The translations under genes were made by a program, and so were the position numbers. From Luidia sarsii (Eukaryota; Echinodermata; Asteroidea; Paxillosida; Luidiidae): a stretch of DNA of 64,000 bases. Shown here piece by piece: positions 25,902 through 37,700 of this stretch. Under the pieces are notes generated by a model. It was not told where the DNA came from and ran no database searches. It saw only the letters and a program-made list of their open reading frames with translations. Location: positions 21,673,624 to 21,737,623 of the forward strand of contig OX465101.1 in NCBI GenBank assembly GCA_949987565.1, written 5' to 3'. Numbering within the stretch: the stretch's first letter is position 1; every line of letters begins with the position of its first letter.

Positions 25902-26920
25902 GAGAGGGAGAGGGAGAGGGAGAGAGAGAGGAATAGGGAGAGGGAGGGGAGAGGGAGAGGGAGAGGGAGAGGGAGAGAGAGAGGGAGAGGGAGAGAGAGA
26001 GAGGGATAGGGAGAGGGAGAGGGAGAGGGAGAGAGAGAGAGGGAGAGGGAGAGAGAGAGGGAGAGGGATAGGGAGAGGGAGGGGGAGAGGGAGAGAGAGG
26101 GGAGGGAGAGAGGGAGAGAGAGAGAGGGAGAGGGAGAGAGAGGGAGAGGGATAGGGAGAGAGAGAGAGGGAGAGGGATAGGGAGAGGGAGAGGGAGAGGG
26201 AGAGGGAGAGAGAGAGAGGGAGAGAGAGAGGGAGAGGGATAGGGAGAGGGAGAGGGAGAGGGAGGGGGAGAGGGAGAGAGAGGGAGAGGGAGAGGGAGAG
26301 AGGGAGAGGGATAGGGAGAGGGAGAGAGAGAGAGGGATAGGGAGAGGGATAGGGAGAGGGAGAGGGAGAGGGAGAGGGAGAGGGAGAGAGAGGGAGAGGG
26401 AGAGGGAGAGGGAGAGGGAGAGAGGGAGAGAGGGAGAGGGAGAGAGATAGGGAGAGGGAGAGAGAGAGAGGGAGAGGGAGAGGGAGAGGGAGAGAGAGGG
26501 AGAGGGAGAGAGAGAGGGAGAGAGAGAGAGGGAGAGATAGAGGGAGAGGGGGAGGGAGGGGGAGAGGGAGAGGGAGAGGGAGAGGGAGAGAGAGGGAGAG
26601 GGAGAGGGAGAGAGGGAGAGAGGGAGAGGGAGAGAGATAGGGATCGAGAGGAAGAGAGAGAGAGAGGGAGAGGGAGAGGGAAAGGGAGAGGGAGGGGGAG
26701 AGGGAGAGAGAGGGGGAGGGAGAGAGGGAGAGAGAGAGGGGAGAGGGAGAGAGAGGGAGAGGGATAGGGAGAGGGAGAGGGAGAGGGAGAGGGAGAGGGA
26801 GAGGGAGAGGGAGAGGGAGAGGGAGAGGGAGAGGGAGAGGGAGAGGGAGAGGGATAGGGAGAGGGAGAGGAAGAGGGAGTGAAGAGAAAGGGAGACAGAT
26901 GGAGAGAGAGCGAGAAGAGA
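25859..26920. repeat. 1-kb GAGAGG/GGGATA purine array
   Basis: Purine-rich array on the plus strand dominated by GGGAGA hexamers with interspersed GGGATA units. Only the T of the GGGATA variants interrupts the purine bias. The 452-codon minus-strand frame of Leu-Pro-Ser repeats is an artefact. Confidence 0.95.
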
Positions 26921-29328
26921 ATGCTTGAATAAAGAGCGTCAGACAGTCAGACAGCGCACCCAGCGATTCCTTGAAATCCTTCAGGCGAGTACCGTATGCA
27001 TGCAGACACATCCAGCGGCGTGCCTGCCAAGATGACAGAATGCTCAGCGAGGCTTGCATCACTGCATGTTGCTTGGTTGTTGTTTTGTATATACCTACGG
27101 GGAAACTCCCACACTTGCTCCGTGGAAATGTCATCATCTGAAAGGCATAGGCCTATTACAATGAACATTACCGCAGATTGAAAATGACGCGAGGCAAAGT
27201 ACATGTATAATGGCAAACGAAGATGGCAACCATGAAACACACATGCTATGTATAGATACCATATTCAACTTGAGTTGAACATATTAATGCGTCATATTTG
27301 TTATTTTCCAAGTTGGAAGCATGCAATGGTCGGGAGTGGGGGGGGGGGCGAGGCGAGGGGCACCGCCACCCAGGCGCGATTGCCGGGGACAATTCGAGTC
27401 AGGGTTGGGGAGTGGGGGAGCGCTTCATGCATGTATGTAGAGCGGGACAAGGTCGGCCCCGCGGCCAGGTATATGAGGGAGAAAGGCTGGGGGAGGGGGA
27501 GGGAAGCCTCGTACTCCGAGAGTCCATCCACGAATCCCGTCACGCGTCGCCCCGTCGTCTCTCCAAGCCCGCCCTAGCCCTATACGTGCCATTACATCGA
27601 GCGTTCGACAAAACCGCCGGGGAGCCGAGCAGTGCGTTTATAATAAATGCAACTCCTGGGCAGGAGGTTGTGGGAGGAAGAAAGAGAAAAGAGTAAGTCC
27701 CAAGAGTACGGACGACCCGCGCCGAATTCAAGCCTAACCGGTCGATATGCAATGTTCTTTTAATGCCCGCACCGCGCTGGACAGACCAGACGATACATTG
27801 TGAATATGATCTCCCGACTATTTCGCGTTTCGGCCTGGCCCGCACAAATGCAGAGGAATGGAAATGCAGAGGCCGTGCATAATTCGCACGCATGCACTGA
27901 CTGGATAAAACAAAATTCGTCCAACCAAGAAGACTTCCCCGGTCAGTCCGATGAATATACGCCCGGAAATGTCCGGTTCTGGAAAGATCGTCGCTGCTGA
28001 CTTGTTTCGAGTGACCTTGTTGACCGTTCGATGTCGCTGTGACACCGCGACAACTTGGACAACAACGGCAAAGTAAATCTGCAGTGCGATGGCCGCCCAC
28101 CTGCCCATAATCTGTTCACCGAGGCACGTGGCAGGGTGCTGCCCCCACCCCTCTCCTTTGACTTCAAGCATCTACGTGCCGACTGGGGAGAGTGGGGACT
28201 TCCCCCCTGCCCTCCCGGCATCCCCGACATTCCCCCTCCCCGCATGCACCTGTTTCCTCCACGAGACGGTGAAGCCCGTTAGCTATGGCTGTCAGACTAT
28301 GCTGTGCCGATGGGACACGGATGTGGGCTAAGTCCCTTGCCTCAGACTCACAAGTCACCCCTCCCAGTTCCACTTCCAGATAAAATATAAATTCTTAGAT
28401 AATATATATATAAATCACCACACCTTGGATGACCTTTCACCTTGCCAGGGTATGGGGGTAAGGGTGGTGACTGATGGGCAAAGCCTTTCTACAGTATAGG
28501 AATCGATGAATAAACAATCAAACGATGTCAAGGAATGGGAATTTCTTTTTCAATTTGAAAAGTAGCAAAGAACATTTGACTGGATCTCTGACCTCGAGAC
28601 CCCTGGCTTCATATAACAGTACCATCTGGGCTATGTAACTTAAACGGGGAGGGGGTGGCAGTGAGAAGCATTTAACTGTCGTAAGTATCTCCAGGGCGGA
28701 TTACACAAAGCCTTACGATGCTTCGTAAATCAACTTACGATGGATAACCCATCGTGAGTTTTGAGAAGCAGTATATGGTTCCGTGCATCATAATAGGCCT
28801 ATATTTCTTAAATTAGAGAAATGAATAAAATAATAAGAAATCAGTGCACACGCCACACGAGGATTGCAGAGCCTATAGCTGTCGGGTAATTCAGAGCGGG
28901 AGGTGGAAGAGGCTAATAACTCGTCGGATGCAAGGCTTCGGCGAGGCTACGTTACTTCCGGCACGTACATGTAGACTGCCGGAGCAGAGATCATCTCTGA
29001 AGACAATCGCTTCAGGACGAGGGGACGCGCGTGTCATAATTTCCCTTCACCCAACCCCTTTTCCCCTCACATTTGTGGGGGGGGGGGGGCTGACTGCATG
29101 AAGGGAGAAGGGGCAGAGAGAACGGGAATTGGTTTATGAGATGCAGCCCAGGATGGCATGAGATGCTCGTTCAATCGTCATCAATCTTGGGATAGATTTG
29201 GGTGAATCGCATATCCGTCATCCAATTAAGCGCGTATAATGACTTAAATGGGTCGACCCCCCCCCAACCCCTAAACATAACCGATCCCTGCAATACGGGC
29301 GAGTTAGAGACCCTGTCTGTCTGTCTAT
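26921..29328. other. Gene-free interval
   Basis: No exon recognised. Runs of 10 or more G occur at about 27341 and 29078. A small hairpin around 28690-28775 (CTTACGATGG...CCATCGTGAG) may be another short element. Confidence 0.4.
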
Positions 29329-29469
29329 GGGCGAGTCACAAGAGTACGCCCTCAAGAGTTTGCAACGCGCTGGCCAATCACAATGGGCAGAATCTGTTGA
29401 CACAAATGCACGCACTGCGATTAGCCAAAGCGTTGCAAACTCTTGAGGGCGCACTTTTGTGAATCGCCT
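29329..29469. mobile_element. Short inverted-repeat MITE (GGGCGATTCACA family)
   Basis: A 141-bp element with about 50-bp inverted arms, running GGGCGAGTCACAAGAGT, then GCCCTCAAGAGTTTGCAACG, mirrored at 29419-29469. A second copy lies at 63228-63391. Non-coding. No clear target duplication was seen. Confidence 0.8.
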
Positions 29470-32400
29470 GTATCAATACACACTCAAAACGCATCAAACT
29501 TGAGAGCGTCATCACGAATCCCCTTTTCTGTCGACCGTAGATGTAGCCCCTTGCGGACTTGGACGACATCTCACGTCGCTTGAATGACAGACGGCTCATT
29601 TTGTCTACCAGCGGTCGGAGATTGAATAATCCTATTACGGCGATGTTTTCGTGGGAACTAAAAAGCTTATCTATAGGTGCATAAACGCACTCGTTGATAG
29701 AAACGGCTATAGTCACGATGACTGGGAATATGGTATTGAAACTACAAAGTTCGTCGCGGAATTCATGCCTTGACCTCCACTTGAAATTGAGCAAGTCTCC
29801 GGGAAGACGAGCATTTTGGCAGTGCACGAAGTCCCCAAAACTTAAAACAGCCAACTCATAGTCAACTGACTCGGAGAGTTCCTAAATATTGATTCTCCAA
29901 TTAGTTCGACTGTTCCAAACATCCGATCAAACCGGTTCGCTGTAACTCAGAGCTACATTGTGAGAACTAAATGCTACCAGAGGGGGGCATAGGCCAGGTC
30001 CTTTGAAACTACACTGGTCCCTGGCAGCTGAATGGAGCACAAGCTGCTCGCACTAAATGCTCGTACCAAGCATGAGCGCGGAGCAAGCAGTGGCAACTGG
30101 TGGTCGCTGGACCTCTGCAGAAATCCAGCCAGTTCACCAATTCACACACCAATTCAAGTGTCTTGATGAATTCACATACATGTACTACCTCAACCTCGAG
30201 TATGACAGGTTGCCAGTTAACGTTACCGACAAACACTCGAAGACAACCCCCCCCCCAAAAAAAAAAAAAAAAAAAAAAAAACCGCGGAGGATTTGGTCAT
30301 GAAACATTCACGCACGGCGGTACGTGGGACGTGCTAGGCTTCTTTTCACAACGGGTGTAGCCTAAGCTTTCTTTGTTTTTATTGAATTAGGATCATTGTC
30401 AATAGGAATAAACATTCGGCTCGAGCGGCTCTAGTTTGTTTTTTCCGTTCGGCATCTTTGATTCCCGTGATTCATGTCGAAAAAGGGAAGAGCCGGCGGA
30501 GATCTGATTGGCGTCCATTACTCAAGCTGTCAAACTCGGAAGGCCCAGCGACGTGCGCGCCGCTAACAAACGAGGCTCAGCCGAGGGGGCGGGTGAAGCT
30601 AAAAATGGGACAGAAAACCTTGGGGGACTTTCGGGGCTCTATCCCTGCCCGATTAAGTGGGTCAACGGCTCGCACAAGTTGAGCAGTGTGGGTGACCCCC
30701 AGAGACAAGCTAGCTGCGCGGGATCGGAAAGGAGGACAGATATGAAGAGGAGACAGTCGGCGATGAGCACGAACGCCTTGTGGGACTCCCTGCACGTTCC
30801 GTCACTAGGTCGAACAGAGCCCTCGCTGGGGTCAATGGGGGGGGGGGGGGTATACCGTCATCGGCCACGCGGGCAAATGTCGGCGTTCGAAATACGACTG
30901 TTCGAGCTCAGTCACGGGACAGGGCAGTCTGCGCAATGGCTCTATGTCAAGCTCCAGAGAGGGGATCAACATCACTACATCACGAATGTATTCACAGAGA
31001 GAGCGAGAGAGGTCATTTTACTGTTTTACAGTCGGCCCAAGATAAAATTCCAAGTCTATTAGGGAGTACCGCAATTTCCAGTCCCAGTAGTAACTTTGAC
31101 AGTGACAATAGTATTAATGGAGTTTGGGCCTGGTGAAATGCTCACTTTACCTCGGTTATGTATCCTTAACCTGATGAACAATCCTTTTTTTTCTCGTTGA
31201 CTGGGTATTATCATCATATGATGCTAAATTGTCAGGGTAAGACATTGCCATGACAAGGGTTACTGATTTACCAACAATTATAAGCTTATCAACACTATAC
31301 AAATTAATGCATACTATGCTGCCAACCTATCTTACAGGAAATTAGGAAAACTTAAGTTCTGCTAAAAAAAGAGGAATCACATAATAAACTACATGGGAAT
31401 ACATGGAATGTATTTCCAAGCCAAGAATCGGAATCTGTTGTCAAGAGCTTGGAAAAGGTGATACATTTTTACCCCAAAAGAGGAATGATTCCTCCAAAAT
31501 AGGAACGGTTGGCAGCTCTGTTTATGGTGTAGCAATCCTCTGCTGCTTTGGATGGTACATGACTTTTCCCACGGAAAAATTTAACAGTACATGTACTACA
31601 AATGTCCAAGGCCACTACTATAATTAGACTATTTTCGCACTGATAATCATTCTTCACTGATCTACCATTTCCTGTGCAGTGCATTCTTCACAGCTGATGC
31701 CATGTCCGTTCACATTTGCCATGCATTTCCTTGTAGACCTGTGCAAATTGTTCCTTGTCTCCCTCCAAGCCATCTGGCGGTGTTGAATAATTTGTACGGG
31801 AATTGGGGACACACGCCTGTGCCAATGACACTTAAAGGTACCTGGAATGTCATATCCAATACAAGAAAACTTAAATTTTCCTTGGGTGGGGGGGGGGGGG
31901 TGAATCCGTGTTTTGTTTTTGGTTTTTTTTTACATTTGGGCCAGAGATGTCCTCGTTGTAATGTGTGTTTCAGAGGACAGCATGTAGACAATGGGTTTGG
32001 TCACATCAATCTAGCTCTCTGCAGTCACAGACCAACCGCAGTATATGGCAAACCAGCCCACGGTGTCTGCCTTTAACAGCAACATACACAACAATTTGAT
32101 TGGACAGCGGGGTGGCGAGGTGTAATGTGTCACACAGTCCCACTGGTATCTTCATCCATTATCCAATTGCCGCGATGCTGCCCAGGCAGGGAGACAGGCA
32201 AGTGCACACAGCGTGCTGGGCAGAAAGAAACCAGTGGGGTTTACACCGTACAGTCAAAGCAATGCCAGCCTCGTGTGTGAATAGCATTGAAGGTTTTATA
32301 CCCAGCAAATCACAGTCTGGTGTCTCAGAGCAAAATGTCAGAAAAAATGATAACAGCAATTTCAACACGTGCAGATTATAATGGAGGGAGAGGGGAAGAG

Positions 32401-32691
32401 AGTATAGACGTAGATAGCCTAAGGGCGTGGAGAAACCTGGGAGTGGCAAACTTCACCATCAGCCGCCAGTGGGAATCAATGGAGACTGAAGAGGGGGACA
32501 GCTCCCTTCCCTCAAGCCCTCAAGACATCACACCATTCTTGTATACTGCCATGCAGGTGCCCCCACCACACATACCCACGCACACCCCTGCAAATGGTGT
32601 AATAGGTGTGGGTGGGGAGGAAAGCTAGTAGTACGGCAGTTAGGAGTCATGCCAGCTCCCGGTGATTTTACCCAGCCTCTTCGGGCACTAG
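29470..32691. other. Gene-free interval
   Basis: No exon recognised, although the minus strand here would be expected to carry the continuation of TALPID3. A poly(A) run lies at 30257-30280, and 12-G runs lie at about 30838 and 31889. The longest frames (for example plus 30508-31062) have no recognisable domain or splice context. Confidence 0.4.
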
Positions 32692-33107
<416 letters not shown>

Positions 33108-34664
33108 GGAGGTGTGTTTGCCTGTGAGACACAGGAAATTATCCAAAGAAGGCACATTCAGGTCTCAGGCAGGCCTGGAGTGTGTCTGCCATGATGGTTG
33201 CAGCCAAGATAGCCAGCCGGTTGTGTATTGTTACATACATCATCCAGATAGCCCTGTCCCCCAACCCATTTATTTCCAGAGCTGGGGAAGTTAGCCAAGG
33301 AGGGGGGGGGGAGGGGGTTTGGTCATTATCAATTTGACATTGAACAGGTGTTGCACTGCCAAGGCGGTTCCCAGTGAGTTATAAATAGAGGGTACAGGTA
33401 TTTCTTTTTTCCACCCTCTCTCTCTCTGTCTGTTTGTTGGTTGGTGTGACAGGAGATTTATGAGTGGGAGGGTCAGGCTGGGATCACCTTGGTGTAATCA
33501 GAGGAGGCAGTGTATGTCAGCCTTAATCTGTGACCCCACATTAACTGAGAACTAGTTTTTGTTTCAGGGGGAGCCAGCTGCCCAATAGAAATGGTGGTCA
33601 GGGACTGGGAGTGGGATTCCATCTTGGGAGCATTAGAAGCATGCGGTTTACGAGATAGGAGCCCTCACACAATGTACCGGACACAAGACTAATTGCTAAC
33701 CAACAGGAAGAGAGAGGGTGTGTCCTAAGCGGCTCTCTTCTCTATGGTAGCCAGCTGGGCAATCAGAACCCATTCAGACTCAAAATGGAGCTTTTGGCCG
33801 GACCAGATTTCAACAGGAAACATGTTCCAAATCTTGTAGTGTTAAAGTAAAGGGTACACAATTTTCCCTGGCCTTTCGGTAGGTTGGCCAGTCTGGCTAT
33901 AGTGGCTACAGGCCTTACAGTTCCAGGTGGCCAAGCGCTGACATTTTAGTAGCCGCTCACTAGCACCTGGGCATGTCTCTTTCCAAGTTAAGGTAAAGTG
34001 CTGTGACCAGTCGACGAATTCAGTCAACGATCCTTTACCTGATGCACATTCTTGTATTGATTCTTCAGTACTCATTTGTAGTCCTGTCTTTATAATAACA
34101 GCGTGCTTTCTTACTACCGATGCTACATGTACTGCTGCAACCTTCTTGTGGTAAACAGGGGTAGGCTTGCATCCCTGCAGTACAAATTCACTAAATTGTA
34201 GAATTCACTATTCCCTATGGCTGAGCAAACCCTTTGTTCAGAGTCTGACATACAGGTATATAAATATAAAAAAAACATCTGGAAAGGAACAACTGTGTTA
34301 TGGGATCTTTTTAGCCGAAAACGAAAAGAGGCGAACAAAAGATGAAGATATGGGCAGAACTGGATGACCCTCAGTTCTACTTGAAACCACACAAACTCAG
34401 AAAAGAAGCGGTCTGAAAATGGTGTCAAGTCTGACAACGGCCAACTGACACAATCTTATAAATCTCTAAAAATATACTCCATCTCAAATGCCTTACAATG
34501 GTGTCATCGCAAACGTTTCACATCAAGAATGCTGAAATAAACCCCTAAACTGAGCTTTTCTGCTTCGGACACAAGCAACAGAAAAGCCGCCCTGCAATAA
34601 AAAAAAAAAAAACCTGAATGCCCTGGATGGCACCCAAAGAGAACAGGAGTAAACAGCCACTTAC
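33108..34664. other. Probable TALPID3 intron, no further exon found
   Basis: This lies directly downstream, on the minus strand, of the last TALPID3 exon that could be identified. No acceptor followed by a frame with TALPID3 character could be found. A TATAAATAG box occurs at 33380-33388. A minus-strand frame at 33842-34075 lacks known motifs. Confidence 0.4.
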
Positions 34665-34767
34665 CTGACTGCTGGGACTAGTGGGGGTTGTGTCTGGCGC
34701 CCTCTAGTGGGCTTCCGCCTCTCCTCTTCATCATGGCTGGTCAGAATCTCCTCCAGCAGCCCCCTTC
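34665..34767 (-). CDS. TALPID3: TALPID3 exon 7 (last one identified)
   Basis: Acceptor ACTGAAG at its upstream edge; the first two bases complete a Gly codon with the single base left by the previous exon. It encodes GRGLLEEILTSHDEEERR, matching a leucine/glutamate-rich helix of vertebrate TALPID3. The donor is AG/GTAAGT, leaving phase 2. Its 103 bases fit the phase on both sides. Confidence 0.85.
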
Positions 34768-37700
34768 CTTCAGTGCGACAAATGACGAGGGGAGGGGGAG
34801 GTTTTTTTTTCATGTTTTAGAAAAGCATCATCTGATTGAATTGGATTGGATTTTTTTGTCCTTCACCCTCGACAAGGCCAAAGGTCAATCACAGCCTCAA
34901 GGGTGAAGAGTTTTAAAAAGCAAGGCTGCACTGATCAGGGAAAAGATTAGGATGCTTACAGTACATCATGCTTTAGATTGTTTTAATAAAATGCATACAC
35001 ATACATGTAAACAGTCCATAATCTCCTGTAAAAGGTAAAGGGTATCCCATACTATCTTTACAGCATAGGGGATATGCCTTATTAGAGAGGCACATTTACA
35101 AGGCCACAGCATGATGAGATAGAGTGGCCAGTTCCTAGAGTTTCCCAGCTTCTGGTCCGAGTGGGATTTTCAACCAGCAACCTTCTGCATTACAGACGAT
35201 TGATCTAACAGTTTGACCACAGCACCTCCCTCAGCTCCCGAAGCAGGGTTTATTTGATAGGAGTTTGCAGTAGACGAAATTAGAGGAGGGGTGTAATCTT
35301 TGGAGATGCGCAGCGGTAAATAGTTCACTGTGTTAGGAGGCTCTCACCTAAGGCCTAGCTACAGGTAGCTCAGGTGGTCAAGCTTTGGTACATTAAGCCA
35401 GAGACCTGGGTTCAAATCCCTTTATCGTCACTTTACTCTTTCCAATTTCTTTTTTTGGCTGGGTTTCTAACTGAGGTAAGCTTCCTTTGTATTTCATATT
35501 GATAATTGATATTTTTTCTCTTGGAAAAAATATAATGGCAATCTTTAAAACAAAACAAAACAGGAAACATATCCAATCCATGATTGTACACAGGTTCACA
35601 GGTTCCGCTTTGATAGAAACTGTTCAAAGTCGGGTGGAGTTTTAAGAAATTATACCCGTAATCAGGGTTTCCTGATTCACTCTGAGGAGCGAGAAGGCAA
35701 CTGATAATTTGCTCAATAAATGTTATGGCATATTGTGTATGTCATCATGTGGTAGCTTAATGTTCCATACCGTAAGTCACAAATCAGATTTGAAATGGGT
35801 CTAAAGCACTATAATACATGCATGAGGAGGATGTATATATTGTCAGAAAGAAATCCTGTATGATACATCATTATATACACGCAAGACACACTGCATGGTG
35901 CTCATCTTTCTAGCCTTACTTAGAGCACCTTAAGGCGGCAGTTTTTGATTCAAAGCACCTTAGTGGCCCATGAAAGTGGTGAGGTGGGCCACCCACGCTA
36001 TTCAACATGCAGGGGAAAATTCAGATTGGGACTATAAGCCTTGCAGTGAACTCTCCGACTGATGGATTCTGTTGGGATCGAAATGGAAGAGAGAGAGAAG
36101 CGAGGCGCAGCGGCTCAAGGAGGAGAGGGAAGGAGGGAGAAAGGGGATGTTGCGACGTCACAACTCACCGACGCGGGTCATCTTAGGCGGCGGGTTCTGG
36201 CTCAGCGGCTGTGGGGCATGTCGGCGCGGGGCTGGGGTGTCCAGCGGAGATGCCTGCTGGCGCTTTGCGACCTTCCCTAAACTGCTGCCGCCGCCCCACG
36301 CAGCTGACGGCGTCCCGGGCTCCGGTCCGGAGCCGTCCCTGGCTTTGCCCTCGCCGTGCAGCGTGACGGCCGGAGTGTACTGCCTGTGCTTCGTCTGCGG
36401 TGGTGCCGGGGCTGGGACTAGCCTCGTGTGCTGCTTACAGTCAGACTGCCTCTCCTCCTCCTCATGGGGACTGGCCCTCGGCGGTGGGCCACGGCCCGAG
36501 ACGAGACTCTCCGGGCTCCACTGAGCCCTCCCCGGAGGGATACTTTCCCAGGCCTGTCTGTGCGGGGCCAGAGTCTGCCCGACAATGCCCATCTCCACCG
36601 TCAAAGGGTTCGCTAGTCCACTTCGGACACCGTTCTGCACAACTCGGTGGGTGACGACTGAGGGGTGGGCCTTTCCAAGTGCATTGAGCTGCTCCTCAAA
36701 TCTCTGCACCGGATGCTGATTTGCCGCGAATAATCTCTCCTGAGATCAGACAAAATCAAAGAAATGCTGACTGAGAACTTTTTGAACAATTTTGAAATAT
36801 GTTGACTCTGCCTTTGAGAGAGGTCCTGATAGGGTCGAAACGTCAGGCCCACTAAATTTTAAAATTTTGAAATATGGCAAAGACAATTTGAGCAGTCTTG
36901 AGCCCTAGATTGCTGGAATGTAAGACCAGAATTAAACCAGATTTTTTTTCCCCCACACAGCTCTTACCTGCCATTCCAGCTGCTTCTCCTGAATCCGTTC
37001 AATGTGCTGCAGTCGGCTGTCAACGGCGTCGTCTAGTCGTCTCTGCAGCAGCTCCGTGGGGTCCCCGCTTGGCCTGGCTGCTGGTGTTGCAGGCTGCTGC
37101 GCTGGGACCTGTGCTGTTGCTGGTGCGTTGGTCACCTCCCCAAGTTGGCTCAGCCTCGCCATCATGGCGTCCATCTTGGATTCCAAGTCGGACTGGGCCT
37201 TTTTTTTGGGGGGGGGGGGGGCAAACAGTTCCGTCATGGGAGGTGGGAAACGAGGGGGAGGGGAGAGGGGGGGCGCTTGGCCAAATCTGAGTTGACATTG
37301 TCACAGCCACTGCTGAAGCGAACACCGCATCTAAGATAATTACTATGATTTGCGTGGGTAAGAAAGCAATTTGATGAGGGTTTGCCAAGTAAAGCAACGT
37401 ATGCCCAGTGACTGGCCCGGCTGCCTGCTAATGTTTGATTGATTGATTTAGTAAAATGTAATCTGTGAGACTGAAATTGTGGGAGGGTTTGCCCCTCCCA
37501 GATGGGCTGTTAGCACTGCATGCCCTGTGCCTTGTGTCCATATTTGCCAACTTGAATGTACACAACCAAGAGCTTTCAGTTGTGAGACAGGGTTTCAATC
37601 CAGCTTTGTAGTGAGAGAGGTCTTTACCAGCACTCGTCAGCTGAGCAGGATGAGGTTGTGCGGTGGCTTCAGATTGACACTGTTGTGTCCATAACATGTG

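Noticed and set aside
25779..27137. 452-codon minus-strand frame of Leu-Pro-Ser repeats
   Set aside because: Same artefact over the GGGAGA/GGGATA array.
29378..29854. 158-codon minus-strand frame as a possible gene
   Set aside because: Its C-terminal part is the MITE arm at 29419-29469 and the remainder matches no family I recognise.
30508..31062. 184-codon plus-strand frame as a possible gene
   Set aside because: It crosses a 12-G homopolymer and shows no domain, splice signals or codon pattern like the real exons.
33842..34075. Next TALPID3 exon
   Set aside because: The frame is open but has no coiled-coil or TALPID3-like motif, and no acceptor gives the required phase 2 with a sensible continuation.
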